NCBI GenBank assembly: GCA_963747005.1
Contig: CAVVDT010000003.1
Coordinates: 310,001 to 374,000, forward strand
Source: CAVVDT01 sp963747005
GTDB lineage: Bacteria > Pseudomonadota > Alphaproteobacteria > Rhizobiales > Aestuariivirgaceae
Length of the DNA: 64,000 nt
Reading direction: 5' to 3'
The notes below the pieces were generated by a model. The model was given only the letters and a program-made list of their open reading frames with translations, was not told where the DNA came from and did no database searches. The translations under genes and the position numbers were made by a program. This document shows positions 17,893-26,456 of this stretch, piece after piece. Within the stretch, counting starts at the first letter, position 1. Every line of letters begins with the position of its first letter.

Positions 17893-19215
17893 TCAGCCGG
17901 GCAGGCGCAGCGTTTCCTCGATCTCGATGCCGAAGCCGGTGAGCCCCACATAGTGCCGGCTGCTGGTGGTCAGAAGCTTGATCGAATTGAGGTCGAGATC
18001 GCGCAGGATCTGGGCGCCTAGACCGATGTCGCGCCAGGCTTCGACCCGCGCCCTGGCCGAGTCGGAGGGTTCGATGTCGGCCTCCTCGAACAGCCGCGAG
18101 GCGGGAACGCCGGAGGTGCCCTCGCGCAGATAGACGAGAACCCCGCAGCCTTCGTTTTCAAAGGCTTGATAGACGGCATTGAGGATGCGCCGCTCGCCGA
18201 ACACATCATCGCCGAGGTCCTCGCGATGCAGGCGAACCGGAACGCTGTCGCGTCCCGTCACCTCGCCGAAGATGAGCGCCAGATGCTGCACCGGGTCGAA
18301 GGGGGTGGAATAGGCAATGCCCTGGGCCGTGCCGATGGGTGTGGGGACATCGAAGGTGCCGGTGCGCTCGACCAGCCGCTCGCGCGCCTGGCGATAGGCA
18401 ATGAGCGCATCGACGGATATGATCTTGAGGCCGTTTTCCCGAGCGAATTTAAGGACTTGCTCGCCCCGTTTCACGGTGCCGTCGTCGTTCACCAGTTCGG
18501 ATATGACCCCGACCGGCGGCAGGCCCGCCAGGCGGGCAAGATCGACTGCGGCTTCGGTATGGCCCGAGCGCATGAGCACCCCGCCGCGCTTGGCGACCAG
18601 CGGAAAAACGTGGCCGGGCCTCACGAAATCGCCCGCCCCCACGTTGGCATTGGCCAGTGCGTGCACCGTGGCGGCGCGCTCCTTGGCGGAAATGCCGGTG
18701 GTGAGACCATCCTTGAAGTCGACGGATATGGTGAAGGCCGTTCCGTGGGGGGCATCGTTGTCGGCGACCATGGGGTCGAGCTTGAGGCGGCGGGCATCCT
18801 CGCGCGTCATGGGAGCGCACACGATACCTGAGGTGTGGCGCACCATGAGCGCCATTTGCTCGGGCGTGATCTTGCTGGCCGCGCCGATGAGGTCGCCCTC
18901 GTTCTCGCGATCGTCGTCGTCGACCACCACCACCAGTTCACCGTTGCGGACGGCAGTGACGGCGGCTTCGACGCTGTCGAGCAGACTATGCGCGGACATC
19001 GGATTTCCTTTTCCAGTTCCCGAAGGTGCCGGATCGGGCGAAAGTTCCCTGACCGGGACCCTGCCGCCGGTTACCGACTCTATTCTCATCGCCAGGTCGA
19101 GTGACGGGCTGGCGCCAGCAAGAATCTGCGATACGCGCCCTTGGGTAATCCCCAATCTGCGCGCCAGATCGACCTGCGTGGTGCCGGTGCGTTCGAGCCA
19201 GCGGGAGAGTTTCAT
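17893..19215 (-). CDS. ribB: RibBX-type DHBP synthase with in-frame N-terminal HTH
   Basis: A 440-residue fusion. Residues 1-55 are a Cro/YdaS-like helix-turn-helix (T-Q-V-D-L-A-R-R-L-G-I-T-Q-G-R-V-S-Q). A Pro/Gly linker follows. Next comes 3,4-dihydroxy-2-butanone-4-phosphate synthase with D-D-D-D-R-E-N-E-G-D-L-I and R-S-G-H-T-E-A-A-V-D-L. The C-terminal GTP-cyclohydrolase-II-like domain has lost the three zinc cysteines (L-H-R-E-D-L-G-D-D-V-F-G-E-R-R-I-L-N), so that activity is not expected. This is the RibBX pattern. An internal ATG at 18999 with AAGGAAA six bases upstream would yield RibBX alone (368 aa), so two products are possible. Confidence 0.85.
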   Translation of the reverse strand: MKLSRWLERTGTTQVDLARRLGITQGRVSQILAGASPSLDLAMRIESVTGGRVPVRELSPDPAPSGTGKGNPMSAHSLLDSVEAAVTAVRNGELVVVVDDDDRENEGDLIGAASKITPEQMALMVRHTSGIVCAPMTREDARRLKLDPMVADNDAPHGTAFTISVDFKDGLTTGISAKERAATVHALANANVGAGDFVRPGHVFPLVAKRGGVLMRSGHTEAAVDLARLAGLPPVGVISELVNDDGTVKRGEQVLKFARENGLKIISVDALIAYRQARERLVERTGTFDVPTPIGTAQGIAYSTPFDPVQHLALIFGEVTGRDSVPVRLHREDLGDDVFGERRILNAVYQAFENEGCGVLVYLREGTSGVPASRLFEEADIEPSDSARARVEAWRDIGLGAQILRDLDLNSIKLLTTSSRHYVGLTGFGIEIEETLRLPG

Positions 19216-19224
19216 CGAGTGGAT

Positions 19225-19239
19225 ATTAGTGGCGCTAAT
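19225..19239. promoter_or_regulatory. 15-bp palindrome upstream of the HTH-RibBX gene
   Basis: ATTAG-TGGCG-CTAAT is an inverted repeat with perfect 5-bp arms, centred about 17 bases before the ATG at 19215. Its position suits an operator for autoregulation by the encoded HTH domain. That link is inference. Confidence 0.4.
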
Positions 19240-19265
19240 GCGCAGAAACAAGGCCAGGCAAACAA

Positions 19266-19655
19266 TTAGCCGGCACGCGCCTGACCGGAAAACTCGGTGC
19301 GATATACCAGCCATGCGAACATCAGCATGGCCAGGATGACGACAATGGAGCCGGCCGCGGCGAAGGGATTGCCGCTGTCATGGCCTGTGTGAACGAGACC
19401 GACACCTATCGCCATGACGATGGTGCCCACGATCCATATCCACACCTGAGCCAGCGCCAGGCGGCTGCGTTCCAGCGACGGATGGAGGTGGTAGTAGACG
19501 CCGAACAGGAACAGCGACACCCAGCCGAGCAGATTGAGGTGGGCGTGTGCCGGAAAGGCGCTGTGATCCTCGGTGATGCCCATCTGCAGGCCCCAGAACA
19601 TGCCGACGATGGCGAAAAGCACCGAAACGCGAAAACACAACGAGGACACCTTCAT
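19266..19655 (-). CDS. Four-helix membrane protein, haem-copper-oxidase-subunit-I-like fragment family
   Basis: A 129-residue inner-membrane protein with four hydrophobic segments. ATG 19655 is supported by AGGAG seven bases upstream; upstream in-frame codons lack a binding site. The sequence H-A-H-L-N-L-L-G-W-V-S-L and the later V-H-T-G-H-D resemble histidine-bearing helices of NorB/cbb3-type subunit I, but the protein is far too short to be an oxidase. Small proteins with AHAHLNLLGW occur in many proteobacteria and are uncharacterised. Monocistronic, downstream of sodB. Confidence 0.65.
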   Translation of the reverse strand: MKVSSLCFRVSVLFAIVGMFWGLQMGITEDHSAFPAHAHLNLLGWVSLFLFGVYYHLHPSLERSRLALAQVWIWIVGTIVMAIGVGLVHTGHDSGNPFAAAGSIVVILAMLMFAWLVYRTEFSGQARAG

Positions 19656-19800
19656 CTGTTTTCTCCTGGCGGTCGATGCCGCAATGTCGGCATCACCTTC
19701 CGCGAGATCGATCGATGATCGATTGGCCGATGCCTGACCCATGATCCATAAAGTGGTGCTGGCGGAAAGCCCGCGCCGCTCATTCTATCTCCAGACGAAG

Positions 19801-19824
19801 GCGGGCCGCCATCAGGCAGCCCGC
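19801..19824. terminator. Hairpin downstream of sodB, possible terminator
   Basis: Ten-base arms GCGGGCCGCC and GGCAGCCCGC with one mismatch and an ATCA loop, placed 30 bases after the sodB stop. No U-tract follows on the minus strand, so it is at best a weak intrinsic terminator or an mRNA-stabilising hairpin. Confidence 0.4.
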
Positions 19825-19853
19825 ATCCGTCAAACGCGGTGCTTCAGCGCCTT

Positions 19854-20456
19854 TCAGTCGACGGCGCTTTCAAAAAGTTCGGCCACGTAGTCCCAGTTCA
19901 CCAGGTTGTCGAACCAGGCCTCCAGGTATTTCGGCCGGGCATTGCGGTAGTCGATGTAATAGGAGTGCTCCCACACATCGCAACCCAGCATGGGATAGGC
20001 GCTGTGGATCAGCGGGTTCTCGCCGTTCGGCGTCTTCATGACGGAAAGCTTGCCGTCCTTGAAGGCGATCCATGCCCAGCCCGAGCCGAACTGGGTGGCG
20101 CCGGCCTGGAGGAAATCGGCGCGCATCTTGTCGTAGCCGCCGAGATCGCTATCCACTGCCTTCTGCAGCTTGCCCGGCAGTTTCTTGCCACCGCCGCCCT
20201 TCTTCATCCAGCGCCAGAAATGCAAATGGTTGAAGTGCTGGGCCGAATTGTTGAACAGCCCGGCATTCTTGCCGTAGCTGGCCTTGACGATCTTGGTCAG
20301 CGACTTGCCTTCGAGACCGGAGTCCTTCAGCAAATTGTTGCCGTTGGTGACATAGGCCTGATGATGCTTGTCATGGTGATATTCGAGGGTCTCCTGCGAC
20401 ATGTACGGGTGAAGTGCCTCATAGTCGTAGGGCAGGGAAGGGAGCGAAAAAGACAT
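19854..20456 (-). CDS. sodB: Superoxide dismutase, Fe/Mn family
   Basis: A 200-residue metalloenzyme dismuting superoxide in the cytoplasm. Metal ligands are visible: His27 (E-Y-H-H-D-K-H-H), the His in A-Q-H-F-N-H-L-H-F-W, and the Asp and His in C-D-V-W-E-H-S-Y-Y-I-D-Y. The rhizobial insert K-K-G-G-G-G-K-K-L-P is present. The ATG at 20456 follows AGGAGG by ten bases. Rhizobial members of this branch can be cambialistic, so iron or manganese use cannot be decided from sequence. Transcribed alone, with an inverted repeat in its upstream region. Confidence 0.92.
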   Translation of the reverse strand: MSFSLPSLPYDYEALHPYMSQETLEYHHDKHHQAYVTNGNNLLKDSGLEGKSLTKIVKASYGKNAGLFNNSAQHFNHLHFWRWMKKGGGGKKLPGKLQKAVDSDLGGYDKMRADFLQAGATQFGSGWAWIAFKDGKLSVMKTPNGENPLIHSAYPMLGCDVWEHSYYIDYRNARPKYLEAWFDNLVNWDYVAELFESAVD

Positions 20457-20515
20457 TTGGGCAATTCCTCCTGTTAAGCGAATGTCATGGCCGTCAGGGC
20501 CGCTCGGTTCATGCC

Positions 20516-20826
20516 CTATCGAAGAGCATTGACACACTCTGTCAAGTGATAACGGCTGAATTTCGTTCCAAGGGCCGGCAGCGGCGAGATCTCCATGACA
20601 CCGGCGGCCGGGGTCATGACAATGGTGGCGACCGTCGCTGAAAGATGTGCCGTGTCGTCGGGGATGGGCGGCCGGCAGACCGCATAGGGTGCGCCCAAAT
20701 CATCGGCGAGCGTGTTCTTCACATCCGCAATGCCGATTGAACCGCCCTCGACCTCGATGAGCGGAAAGGGCGTCACGCCGGTTGCATCTCCATGAAGCCA
20801 CTACGGGCGATCATCGTTGCCGGCAT
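20516..20826 (-). pseudogene. Collapsed C45-family peptidase/acyltransferase remnant
   Basis: A well-placed ATG at 20826, with GGAG eight bases upstream, opens a frame that stops after 17 residues at 20773. A shifted frame from GTG 20776 gives T-P-F-P-L-I-E-V-E-G, which looks like the N-terminus of C45 (isopenicillin-N-acyltransferase-like) enzymes. It is followed directly by I-A-D-V-K-N-T-L-A-D-D-L-G-A-P-Y-A-V-C-R and T-V-A-T-I-V-M-T-P, which look like the C-terminus of the same family. The roughly 250 residues between, including the catalytic Cys region, are absent. I read this as an internal deletion plus frameshift. It lies 12 bases after gcdH. Confidence 0.45.
20529..20545. promoter_or_regulatory. 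Inverted repeat in the sodB upstream region
   Basis: TTGACA-CACTC-TGTCAA, perfect 6-bp arms with a 5-bp spacer, about 73-89 bases before the sodB ATG. It also reads as a -35-like TTGACA on the minus strand. It may be an operator over the sodB promoter; the regulator is unknown. Confidence 0.35.
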
Positions 20827-20837
20827 GGCGTTGTCTC

Positions 20838-22052
20838 CTAGAAAAAGGCGTGGATGCCCGTCTGCGCCCGCCCCAGGATGAGGGCGTGGATATCGTGGGT
20901 GCCCTCGTAGGTGTTGACCGTTTCCAGGTTCACCAGATGGCGGATGACGTGGAACTCGTCGGAGATGCCGTTGCCCCCGTGCATGTCGCGCGCCAGGCGC
21001 GCGATGTCGAGGGCCTTGCCGCAATTGTTGCGCTTCATCAACGAGATGGCTTCAGGTGCCGCGCGCCCGGCCTCCAGCGCCCGGCCGAGCGCCAGGGCAC
21101 CTTGCAAGCCCAGCGTGATCTCGGTCTGCATGTCCGCGAGTTTCTTCTGGATGAGCTGGTTGGCGGCAAGCGGCCGGCCGAACTGCTTTCTGTCGAGCAC
21201 ATATTGCCGTGCCCGGTGCCAGCAATCCTCCGCCGCCCCCATGGCGCCCCAGGCGATGCCGAAGCGCGCCTTGTTGAGACAGCCGAAGGGGCCCGACAGG
21301 CCGCGCGCGCCGGGCAACAGGGCATCGTCGGGGACCTCGACATTGTCGAGCACGATCTCACCCGTTACCGATGCCCTGAGCGACACCTTGCCTTCGATCT
21401 TGGGGGTCGAAAAGCCCTTGGCGCCGCGCTCGACAACGAAGCCGTGGATGCCCTCGTTCTCCAGCTTGGCCCACACCACCGCGATGTCGGCGATGGGTGA
21501 ATTGGAGATCCACATCTTTGAGCCGTTGAGGACGTAGCCTGACGATGTACGCCTGGCCCGCGTCTTCATGCCGCCCGGATCGGAACCGGCATCGGGTTCG
21601 GTGAGGCCGAAGCAGCCGACCATCTCGCCAGTCGCCAGTTTGGGCAGATACTTCAGCTTCTGGGCCTCGCTGCCATAGGCTTCGATGGGATACATCACCA
21701 GCGAGTTCTGCACGCTGATCGCCGAGCGGTAGCCGGAATCGATGCGCTCGATCTCACGCGCGATCAACCCGTAGGCCACATAGCCGAGACCGGCACCGCC
21801 GTATTTGGGATCGGTCATGATGCCGAGCAAACCCACTTCGCCGGCCTCGCTCATGATCTCGCGGTCGAAGCGTTCCTCGCGAAAGGCCTTCTGCACCCGC
21901 GGCATCAGCTTGTCGGCGGCGAACGCCTTGACGCTGTCGCGGATCATGCGCTCTTCCTCACTGAGCTGACCCTCCAGGTCAAGCGGGTCTTCCCAGTTGA
22001 ATTGAGCGCTCTCCGTCTTGCCGGCATCAAGCTTCACTGCGACCTCGGCCAT
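20838..22052 (-). CDS. gcdH: Glutaryl-CoA dehydrogenase
   Basis: A 404-residue FAD acyl-CoA dehydrogenase converting glutaryl-CoA to crotonyl-CoA and CO2 in lysine/tryptophan degradation. Diagnostic sequences are G-C-F-G-L-T-E-P-D-A-G-S-D-P, M-W-I-S-N-S-P-I-A-D-I, and the C-terminal catalytic-Glu segment N-T-Y-E-G-T-H-D-I-H-A-L-I-L-G-R, characteristic of GCDH rather than short-chain dehydrogenases. ATG 22052 follows GAGGAG by about ten bases; the frame's upstream extension is not protein-like. Divergent from the hydroxylase gene. Confidence 0.92.
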   Translation of the reverse strand: MAEVAVKLDAGKTESAQFNWEDPLDLEGQLSEEERMIRDSVKAFAADKLMPRVQKAFREERFDREIMSEAGEVGLLGIMTDPKYGGAGLGYVAYGLIAREIERIDSGYRSAISVQNSLVMYPIEAYGSEAQKLKYLPKLATGEMVGCFGLTEPDAGSDPGGMKTRARRTSSGYVLNGSKMWISNSPIADIAVVWAKLENEGIHGFVVERGAKGFSTPKIEGKVSLRASVTGEIVLDNVEVPDDALLPGARGLSGPFGCLNKARFGIAWGAMGAAEDCWHRARQYVLDRKQFGRPLAANQLIQKKLADMQTEITLGLQGALALGRALEAGRAAPEAISLMKRNNCGKALDIARLARDMHGGNGISDEFHVIRHLVNLETVNTYEGTHDIHALILGRAQTGIHAFF

Positions 22053-22391
22053 GATGGCGAACTCCTCGAACTGTGCAGGTGCGAAATTCGCGTTTTCCTT
22101 ACGCCAGTTGCCATGCCGGTGCAACCGATGGGGAACGCCCCGGCGGATGGTTGCAGCGGGCGCAACCCGGCCTTGCGGAGCGCTGCCAGACCGTTTACCG
22201 CATGGTTGCACCGGCCGATGATCGGTTGTGTTCGCGCCCGCAAGCCGGTAGTCCTTGTCGCCGCTGAAGCGAGGCGCGATGACGGCCTTGCGCCGCTGAG
22301 ATGTCATGTCCGGCACTGCCGCCGATCATCGCTTCGGAAGTGGCAGTTTTTGAAGCAGGATGGCTGTAGTGTTCACCGAGGACCAGTCCCC
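22053..22391. other. Divergent intergenic region between gcdH and the hydroxylase gene
   Basis: About 340 bases that must contain both promoters. Two TGGTTGCA-containing words (near 22147 and 22203) are repeated in direct orientation. No convincing -35/-10 pair, RNA gene or terminator was recognised. Confidence 0.4.
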
Positions 22392-23216
22392 ATGCCGCCG
22401 CTAGTTGGTGACCGCAACCCGGGTCTTGCACAGCGGCTGAAGACACTTCGTCGCAAGCGCGTCAAGCACTACGGAAAGCGGTTGATCCGTGCCTTGAGCG
22501 ATTTCTTCGGCCGCCAGTCGCTGGTCGGCGATACGCCGGTTCTGGACAACCGTCGCTTCGCGTTCCTCAAGAGCTTTGCCGACAACTGGCAACCCATCCG
22601 CGCCGAGGTGGAGGAAATCCTCAAGCATCGCGAGGCCGTCCCCGCGTTCCACGACGTTTCGCCCGACCAGGTCTACATTTCGCATGGCACCAACTGGCGC
22701 ACCTTCATTCTCTACGGCTTCGGCACCAAGATGCAGAAGAATTGCCGCCAGGCGCCCTTCACGACCCGCCTGCTGGAGCAGGTTCCAGATCTGCAGACAG
22801 CGTGGTTCTCCATCCTCGCGCCCAACTACCACATTCCTGCCCATCGTGGTGTCAGCAAGGGCATCGTGCGGGCCCACCTCGGCCTCATCGTGCCACGCGA
22901 ACAGGAAAAATGCCGCCTGCGCGTCGACAGCGAGATCTGCGTGTGGAAGCCGGGCGAAATCTTTGTCTTCGACGACACCTACGAACACGAGGTGTGGAAC
23001 GATACGAACGAGGAACGCGTCATCCTGCTGTTCGATTTCGACCGCCCGATGCGTTGGCCAGGGAGGCTGGTCAACGCCGGCTTCATAAAGCTTCTCAAGT
23101 TCACTGCCTTTTACCGCGACCCGCAAAAGAACATGCGCTCTTTCGAAGACCGCTTTGAGGCCGCGACCCGACGCGCCGACGAAACGCTGGAAAAGCTTTC
23201 AGGCACCGATAGTTAA
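22392..23216 (+). CDS. Aspartyl/asparaginyl beta-hydroxylase family protein
   Basis: A 274-residue 2-oxoglutarate/Fe(II) dioxygenase of PF05118 type. The cupin core shows I-P-A-H-R-G-V-S-K-G-I-V-R-A-H-L-G-L, with the first iron His and the 2-oxoglutarate-binding Arg, and later D-D-T-Y-E-H-E-V-W-N, with the second His. GAGGA about nine bases before ATG 22392 sets the start. Bacterial relatives include LpxO, which hydroxylates lipid A acyl chains, and hydroxylases of unknown substrate. LpxO normally carries an N-terminal membrane helix, which is absent here, so the protein may be soluble. Confidence 0.8.
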   Translation: MPPLVGDRNPGLAQRLKTLRRKRVKHYGKRLIRALSDFFGRQSLVGDTPVLDNRRFAFLKSFADNWQPIRAEVEEILKHREAVPAFHDVSPDQVYISHGTNWRTFILYGFGTKMQKNCRQAPFTTRLLEQVPDLQTAWFSILAPNYHIPAHRGVSKGIVRAHLGLIVPREQEKCRLRVDSEICVWKPGEIFVFDDTYEHEVWNDTNEERVILLFDFDRPMRWPGRLVNAGFIKLLKFTAFYRDPQKNMRSFEDRFEAATRRADETLEKLSGTDS

Positions 23217-25315
23217 GCCTTGTCGCGCCCCGTCACCATCAGCCCGAAGGCATAGGCGAAGGCCACCTCCTTCAGCCGGTCGAAACGCCCGGGCGAGCCG
23301 GCATGGCCGGCCTCCATCTGCGTCTTGAGCAGCAGCAGGTTGTTGTCGGTCTTCCTCTCGCGCAGCCGCGCCACCCACTTGGCCGGTTCCCAATAGGTGA
23401 CGCGCGGGTCGGTCAGGCCGCCGACCGCGAGGATGTGAGGATAGGCCTGGGCCCTGACATTGTCATAGGGACTATAGGCGGCGATGCCCTCGAAGGCTTC
23501 CTTGCTGGCGATCGGATTGCCCCATTCCTGCCATTCCGGCGGGGTGAGCGGCAGCGTGTCGTCGAGCATGGTATTCAGGACATCGACAAACGGTACCTCG
23601 GCGATGATCCCCGCGAACAACTCAGGCGCCATGTTGGCGACCGCCCCCATGAGCATGCCGCCGGCGCTGCCGCCCTGCGCCACGATGCGACCGGGCGCGG
23701 TGATGCCGGCTTCCACAAGATGCCGGGCCACGGCGATGAAGTCCTCGAAGGTGTTGATCTTCTTCTCGCGCTTCCCCTCGCGATACCATCCATAGCCCTT
23801 GTCCTTGCCGCCGCGCACATGCGCAACCGCATAGACAAAGCCGCGATCGACCAGCGACAGGATGTTGGTATTGAAGGCGGCCGGAATGGTGATGCCATAG
23901 GATCCGTAGCCATAGAGCCAGCACGGCGCCGACCCGTCGAGCGCCGTATCGTGCCGATAGAGCAGCGACACCGGCACCTCCTCGCCGTCGCCGGCCCGCG
24001 CCATGATGCGCCGCGTGACATAGTTGGCGGGGTCATGTCCGGAGGGCACCTCCTGCGTCTTGCGCAAGGTGCGCTCGCGGGTCTCCATGTCGTAGTCGAA
24101 GACCTCGGCCGGCGTGGTCATGGATGAATAGGAAAACCGCAAGGTATCGGTGTCGAATTCATAGCCGCCCATGAGGCCGAGCGAATAGGCCTCCTCGTCG
24201 AAGGCGATCGAATGCTCGTTGCCATCGGCCAGGCGTCTGATGACGATGCGCGGCAACCCGCCGGCACGCTCCAGGCGCACCAGATGGCGGGCATAGACCG
24301 TCTTGGCAAGGATGAGGATGCCGGGCCGGTGTTCGACAAGATCGCGCCAGTTCTCGCGCTGCGGCGCTGCAACCGGCGCCGTGGCGATCTTGAAATCCTC
24401 GGCATCGTCGGCATTGGTGAGAATGAACATCTCACCCCCCGCTTCGTCGATAGAGTATTCGACTCCCGTATCGCGCGGCGCCACCAGTCTTGGACTGTCG
24501 AGAGGGTCATCGGCGGGGATCAGCCAGACTTCCGACGTCTCGTGGTCGTGGCAGCTGATGATGATGAAGCGGTCGGAGCTGGTCTTGCCGACACCCATGA
24601 AGAAGCCGGCATCGGCTTCCTCATGCACAAGCACGTCGGCGTCGGCGGGCGTACCGATCTGGTGGCGAAAGAGCTTTGACGGCCGGTGGTTGTCATCGAG
24701 GCGCACGTAGAAAAAGTGGCGGCCATCGGCCGACCATGCTCCGCCGCCCGCGGTATGGGGAATGGCATCGGCCAGGTCGCGACCGCTCCCGGTATCGCGC
24801 ATGTGGATGGTGTAGAATTCCGAGCCTGCATCGTCGTAGGACCATGCCAGCAACCGGTGATCGGGGGCGTGATCGGCGCCGCCGAGGCGGAAGAAGGCCT
24901 TGCCGTCGGCCTCGGCATTACCATCCAGCAACACCCGCTCGTCGCTCCCGTCGCGTCCGCTGCGAACCATCTGCGGGTGCTGGCCGCCTTCGACATAGCG
25001 CATTGAATAGGCATAGGGCCCGTCAGGCGAAGGCACGCTCGAATCATCGGCCTTGATGCGCCCCTTCATCTCGGCAAAGAGCTTTTCCTGCAGCGCCTCC
25101 GTCGGGGCCATGATGGCCTTGGCAAAAGCGTTCTCGGCCTCGAGATGGGCGCGGATCTCAGGATCCAGGCGGGAAGGATCGCGCATCACCTCCTGCCAGT
25201 TGATGTCCCTCAGCCAGGCATAGTCATCCTTCAACTCGATGCCGTGATGAGTACTCGCCTGGGGGCGCCGTCGCGCCAGTGGCGGCGAAACCGGGGCTCG
25301 TTTGTCCACGCCCAT
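23213..25315 (-). CDS. ptrB: Oligopeptidase B (S9A prolyl-oligopeptidase family)
   Basis: A 700-residue cytoplasmic serine peptidase cleaving after basic residues of short peptides. A beta-propeller lid occupies roughly residues 70-410. The C-terminal hydrolase has G-G-S-A-G-G-M-L-M-G with the catalytic Ser, the Asp segment G-G-L-T-D-P-R-V-T-Y-W-E-P-A-K-W, and the His segment E-A-G-H-A-G-S-P-G-R-F. ATG 25315 shares a base with the msrB stop (TGATG), indicating coupling. The stop overlaps the convergent hydroxylase stop region by four bases. Confidence 0.93.
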   Translation of the reverse strand: MGVDKRAPVSPPLARRRPQASTHHGIELKDDYAWLRDINWQEVMRDPSRLDPEIRAHLEAENAFAKAIMAPTEALQEKLFAEMKGRIKADDSSVPSPDGPYAYSMRYVEGGQHPQMVRSGRDGSDERVLLDGNAEADGKAFFRLGGADHAPDHRLLAWSYDDAGSEFYTIHMRDTGSGRDLADAIPHTAGGGAWSADGRHFFYVRLDDNHRPSKLFRHQIGTPADADVLVHEEADAGFFMGVGKTSSDRFIIISCHDHETSEVWLIPADDPLDSPRLVAPRDTGVEYSIDEAGGEMFILTNADDAEDFKIATAPVAAPQRENWRDLVEHRPGILILAKTVYARHLVRLERAGGLPRIVIRRLADGNEHSIAFDEEAYSLGLMGGYEFDTDTLRFSYSSMTTPAEVFDYDMETRERTLRKTQEVPSGHDPANYVTRRIMARAGDGEEVPVSLLYRHDTALDGSAPCWLYGYGSYGITIPAAFNTNILSLVDRGFVYAVAHVRGGKDKGYGWYREGKREKKINTFEDFIAVARHLVEAGITAPGRIVAQGGSAGGMLMGAVANMAPELFAGIIAEVPFVDVLNTMLDDTLPLTPPEWQEWGNPIASKEAFEGIAAYSPYDNVRAQAYPHILAVGGLTDPRVTYWEPAKWVARLRERKTDNNLLLLKTQMEAGHAGSPGRFDRLKEVAFAYAFGLMVTGRDKA

Positions 25316-25734
25316 CAGGCCTTGTCTTCGGGTACGAATTTGAGGGCGACGCCGTTCATGCAATAGCGCAGTCCGGTCGGCTTCGGTCCGTCGGGAAATA
25401 CGTGGCCGAGATGGGCCTCGCATTTGGCACATCTGACCTCGGTACGCCGCATGAACAGCGAACGATCCTCGTGGGTCGCCACAGCCCCGTCTTCTGCGGG
25501 GGCATAGAAACTCGGCCAGCCGGTGCCGGAATCGAACTTGGCGCGGGAGCTGAACAGCGGCTCGCCGCAGCACACGCACGTATACATGCCCTTGTCCTTG
25601 TTGGCATTGTAGGGGTGCGAGAAAGGCCGCTCGGTGCCGTGCTTGCGGGCAACGCGGTACTGTTCGTCACTGAGCATCTGGCGCCATTCGGCATCGCTCT
25701 TGTGGACCATCGGTTTGGCGTCGGCGTCGGACAT
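25315..25734 (-). CDS. msrB: Peptide-methionine (R)-S-oxide reductase
   Basis: A 139-residue repair enzyme reducing methionine-R-sulfoxide in proteins. Two zinc-binding CxxC pairs are present (C-V-C-C-G-E and C-A-K-C-E-A-H-L-G-H-V-F), and the catalytic cysteine is in G-L-R-Y-C-M-N-G. G-T-G-W-P-S-F is the substrate-binding loop. ATG 25734 follows GAGG by about six bases; the longer frame runs into the hydratase gene. It is translationally coupled to ptrB, pairing protein repair with peptide turnover. Confidence 0.94.
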   Translation of the reverse strand: MSDADAKPMVHKSDAEWRQMLSDEQYRVARKHGTERPFSHPYNANKDKGMYTCVCCGEPLFSSRAKFDSGTGWPSFYAPAEDGAVATHEDRSLFMRRTEVRCAKCEAHLGHVFPDGPKPTGLRYCMNGVALKFVPEDKA

Positions 25735-25742
25735 GGGGGGCC

Positions 25743-26195
25743 TCATTCGTAGAAAAGGGTAATTGTTTCGGCGACAACGGCTGGCTTGGCGACGCCTTCG
25801 ATCTCTATGGTCACCGCGCATGCCGCTATCAGCATATCGTCCTTGCGTGTCGATTTGACCAGACTGGCCTCGCCTCTGATCCGCGCGCCGGCTGGTACCG
25901 GCGAAACGAAACGAATGCGATTGGCACCATAATTAATCATTCGCTTGACGCTTTTCACCATCACGATTTCGTACATCAAGACGGGAATCATCGACAAGGT
26001 GAGATAGCCGTGGGCAATCGTCGGGCCGCCGAGTTCCTGCAAGGCGCGCACGGGATCGGTGTGTATCCACTGATCGTCGCCGGTTGCCGCAGCAAAACTG
26101 TCGATGCGCTGCTGATCGATCAGGTGCCAGGAACTGCGCCCAAGAGAACTGCCCGCGAGACCCGCAAGGTCTCCAAGTCGTTCCACAACCAGCAT
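25743..26195 (-). CDS. MaoC-like (R)-specific enoyl-CoA hydratase
   Basis: A 150-residue hot-dog-fold protein. The catalytic D-x4-H is present in A-T-G-D-D-Q-W-I-H-T-D-P, and H-G-Y-L-T-L-S forms the hydratase-2 motif. PhaJ-type enzymes hydrate trans-2-enoyl-CoA to (R)-3-hydroxyacyl-CoA, linking beta-oxidation with polyhydroxyalkanoate synthesis. This may be its role, though MaoC-like proteins have varied acyl substrates. It is first in a minus-strand run with msrB and ptrB, eight bases from msrB. Confidence 0.85.
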   Translation of the reverse strand: MLVVERLGDLAGLAGSSLGRSSWHLIDQQRIDSFAAATGDDQWIHTDPVRALQELGGPTIAHGYLTLSMIPVLMYEIVMVKSVKRMINYGANRIRFVSPVPAGARIRGEASLVKSTRKDDMLIAACAVTIEIEGVAKPAVVAETITLFYE

Positions 26196-26456
26196 TGCAC
26201 TGTAATCCTCGTGTCTGCGCCGATGAAAGGGCTGACACGAGTCCGCAAGTGCCTAAGCCCGGGCCCACCCATGATCGCGAGAGTACATGGTCCGTCATGT
26301 GCCGCCAACGCCCGCGCCACGAGATTTGACGGCTTGCCGCTCCAAGCGCCCAGGAAAGCCTTGACGGCTGGTCTACAAAATCGAGCAAATTAAGCACTTT
26401 TACACGTATCACGGTGTTTTCTAGGCAGGTTGGAGGACGACCGGAGCACCGCAGGA

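Noticed and set aside
20529..20545. FNR/FixK box upstream of sodB
   Set aside because: The half-sites TTGAC and GTCAA are seven bases apart rather than four.
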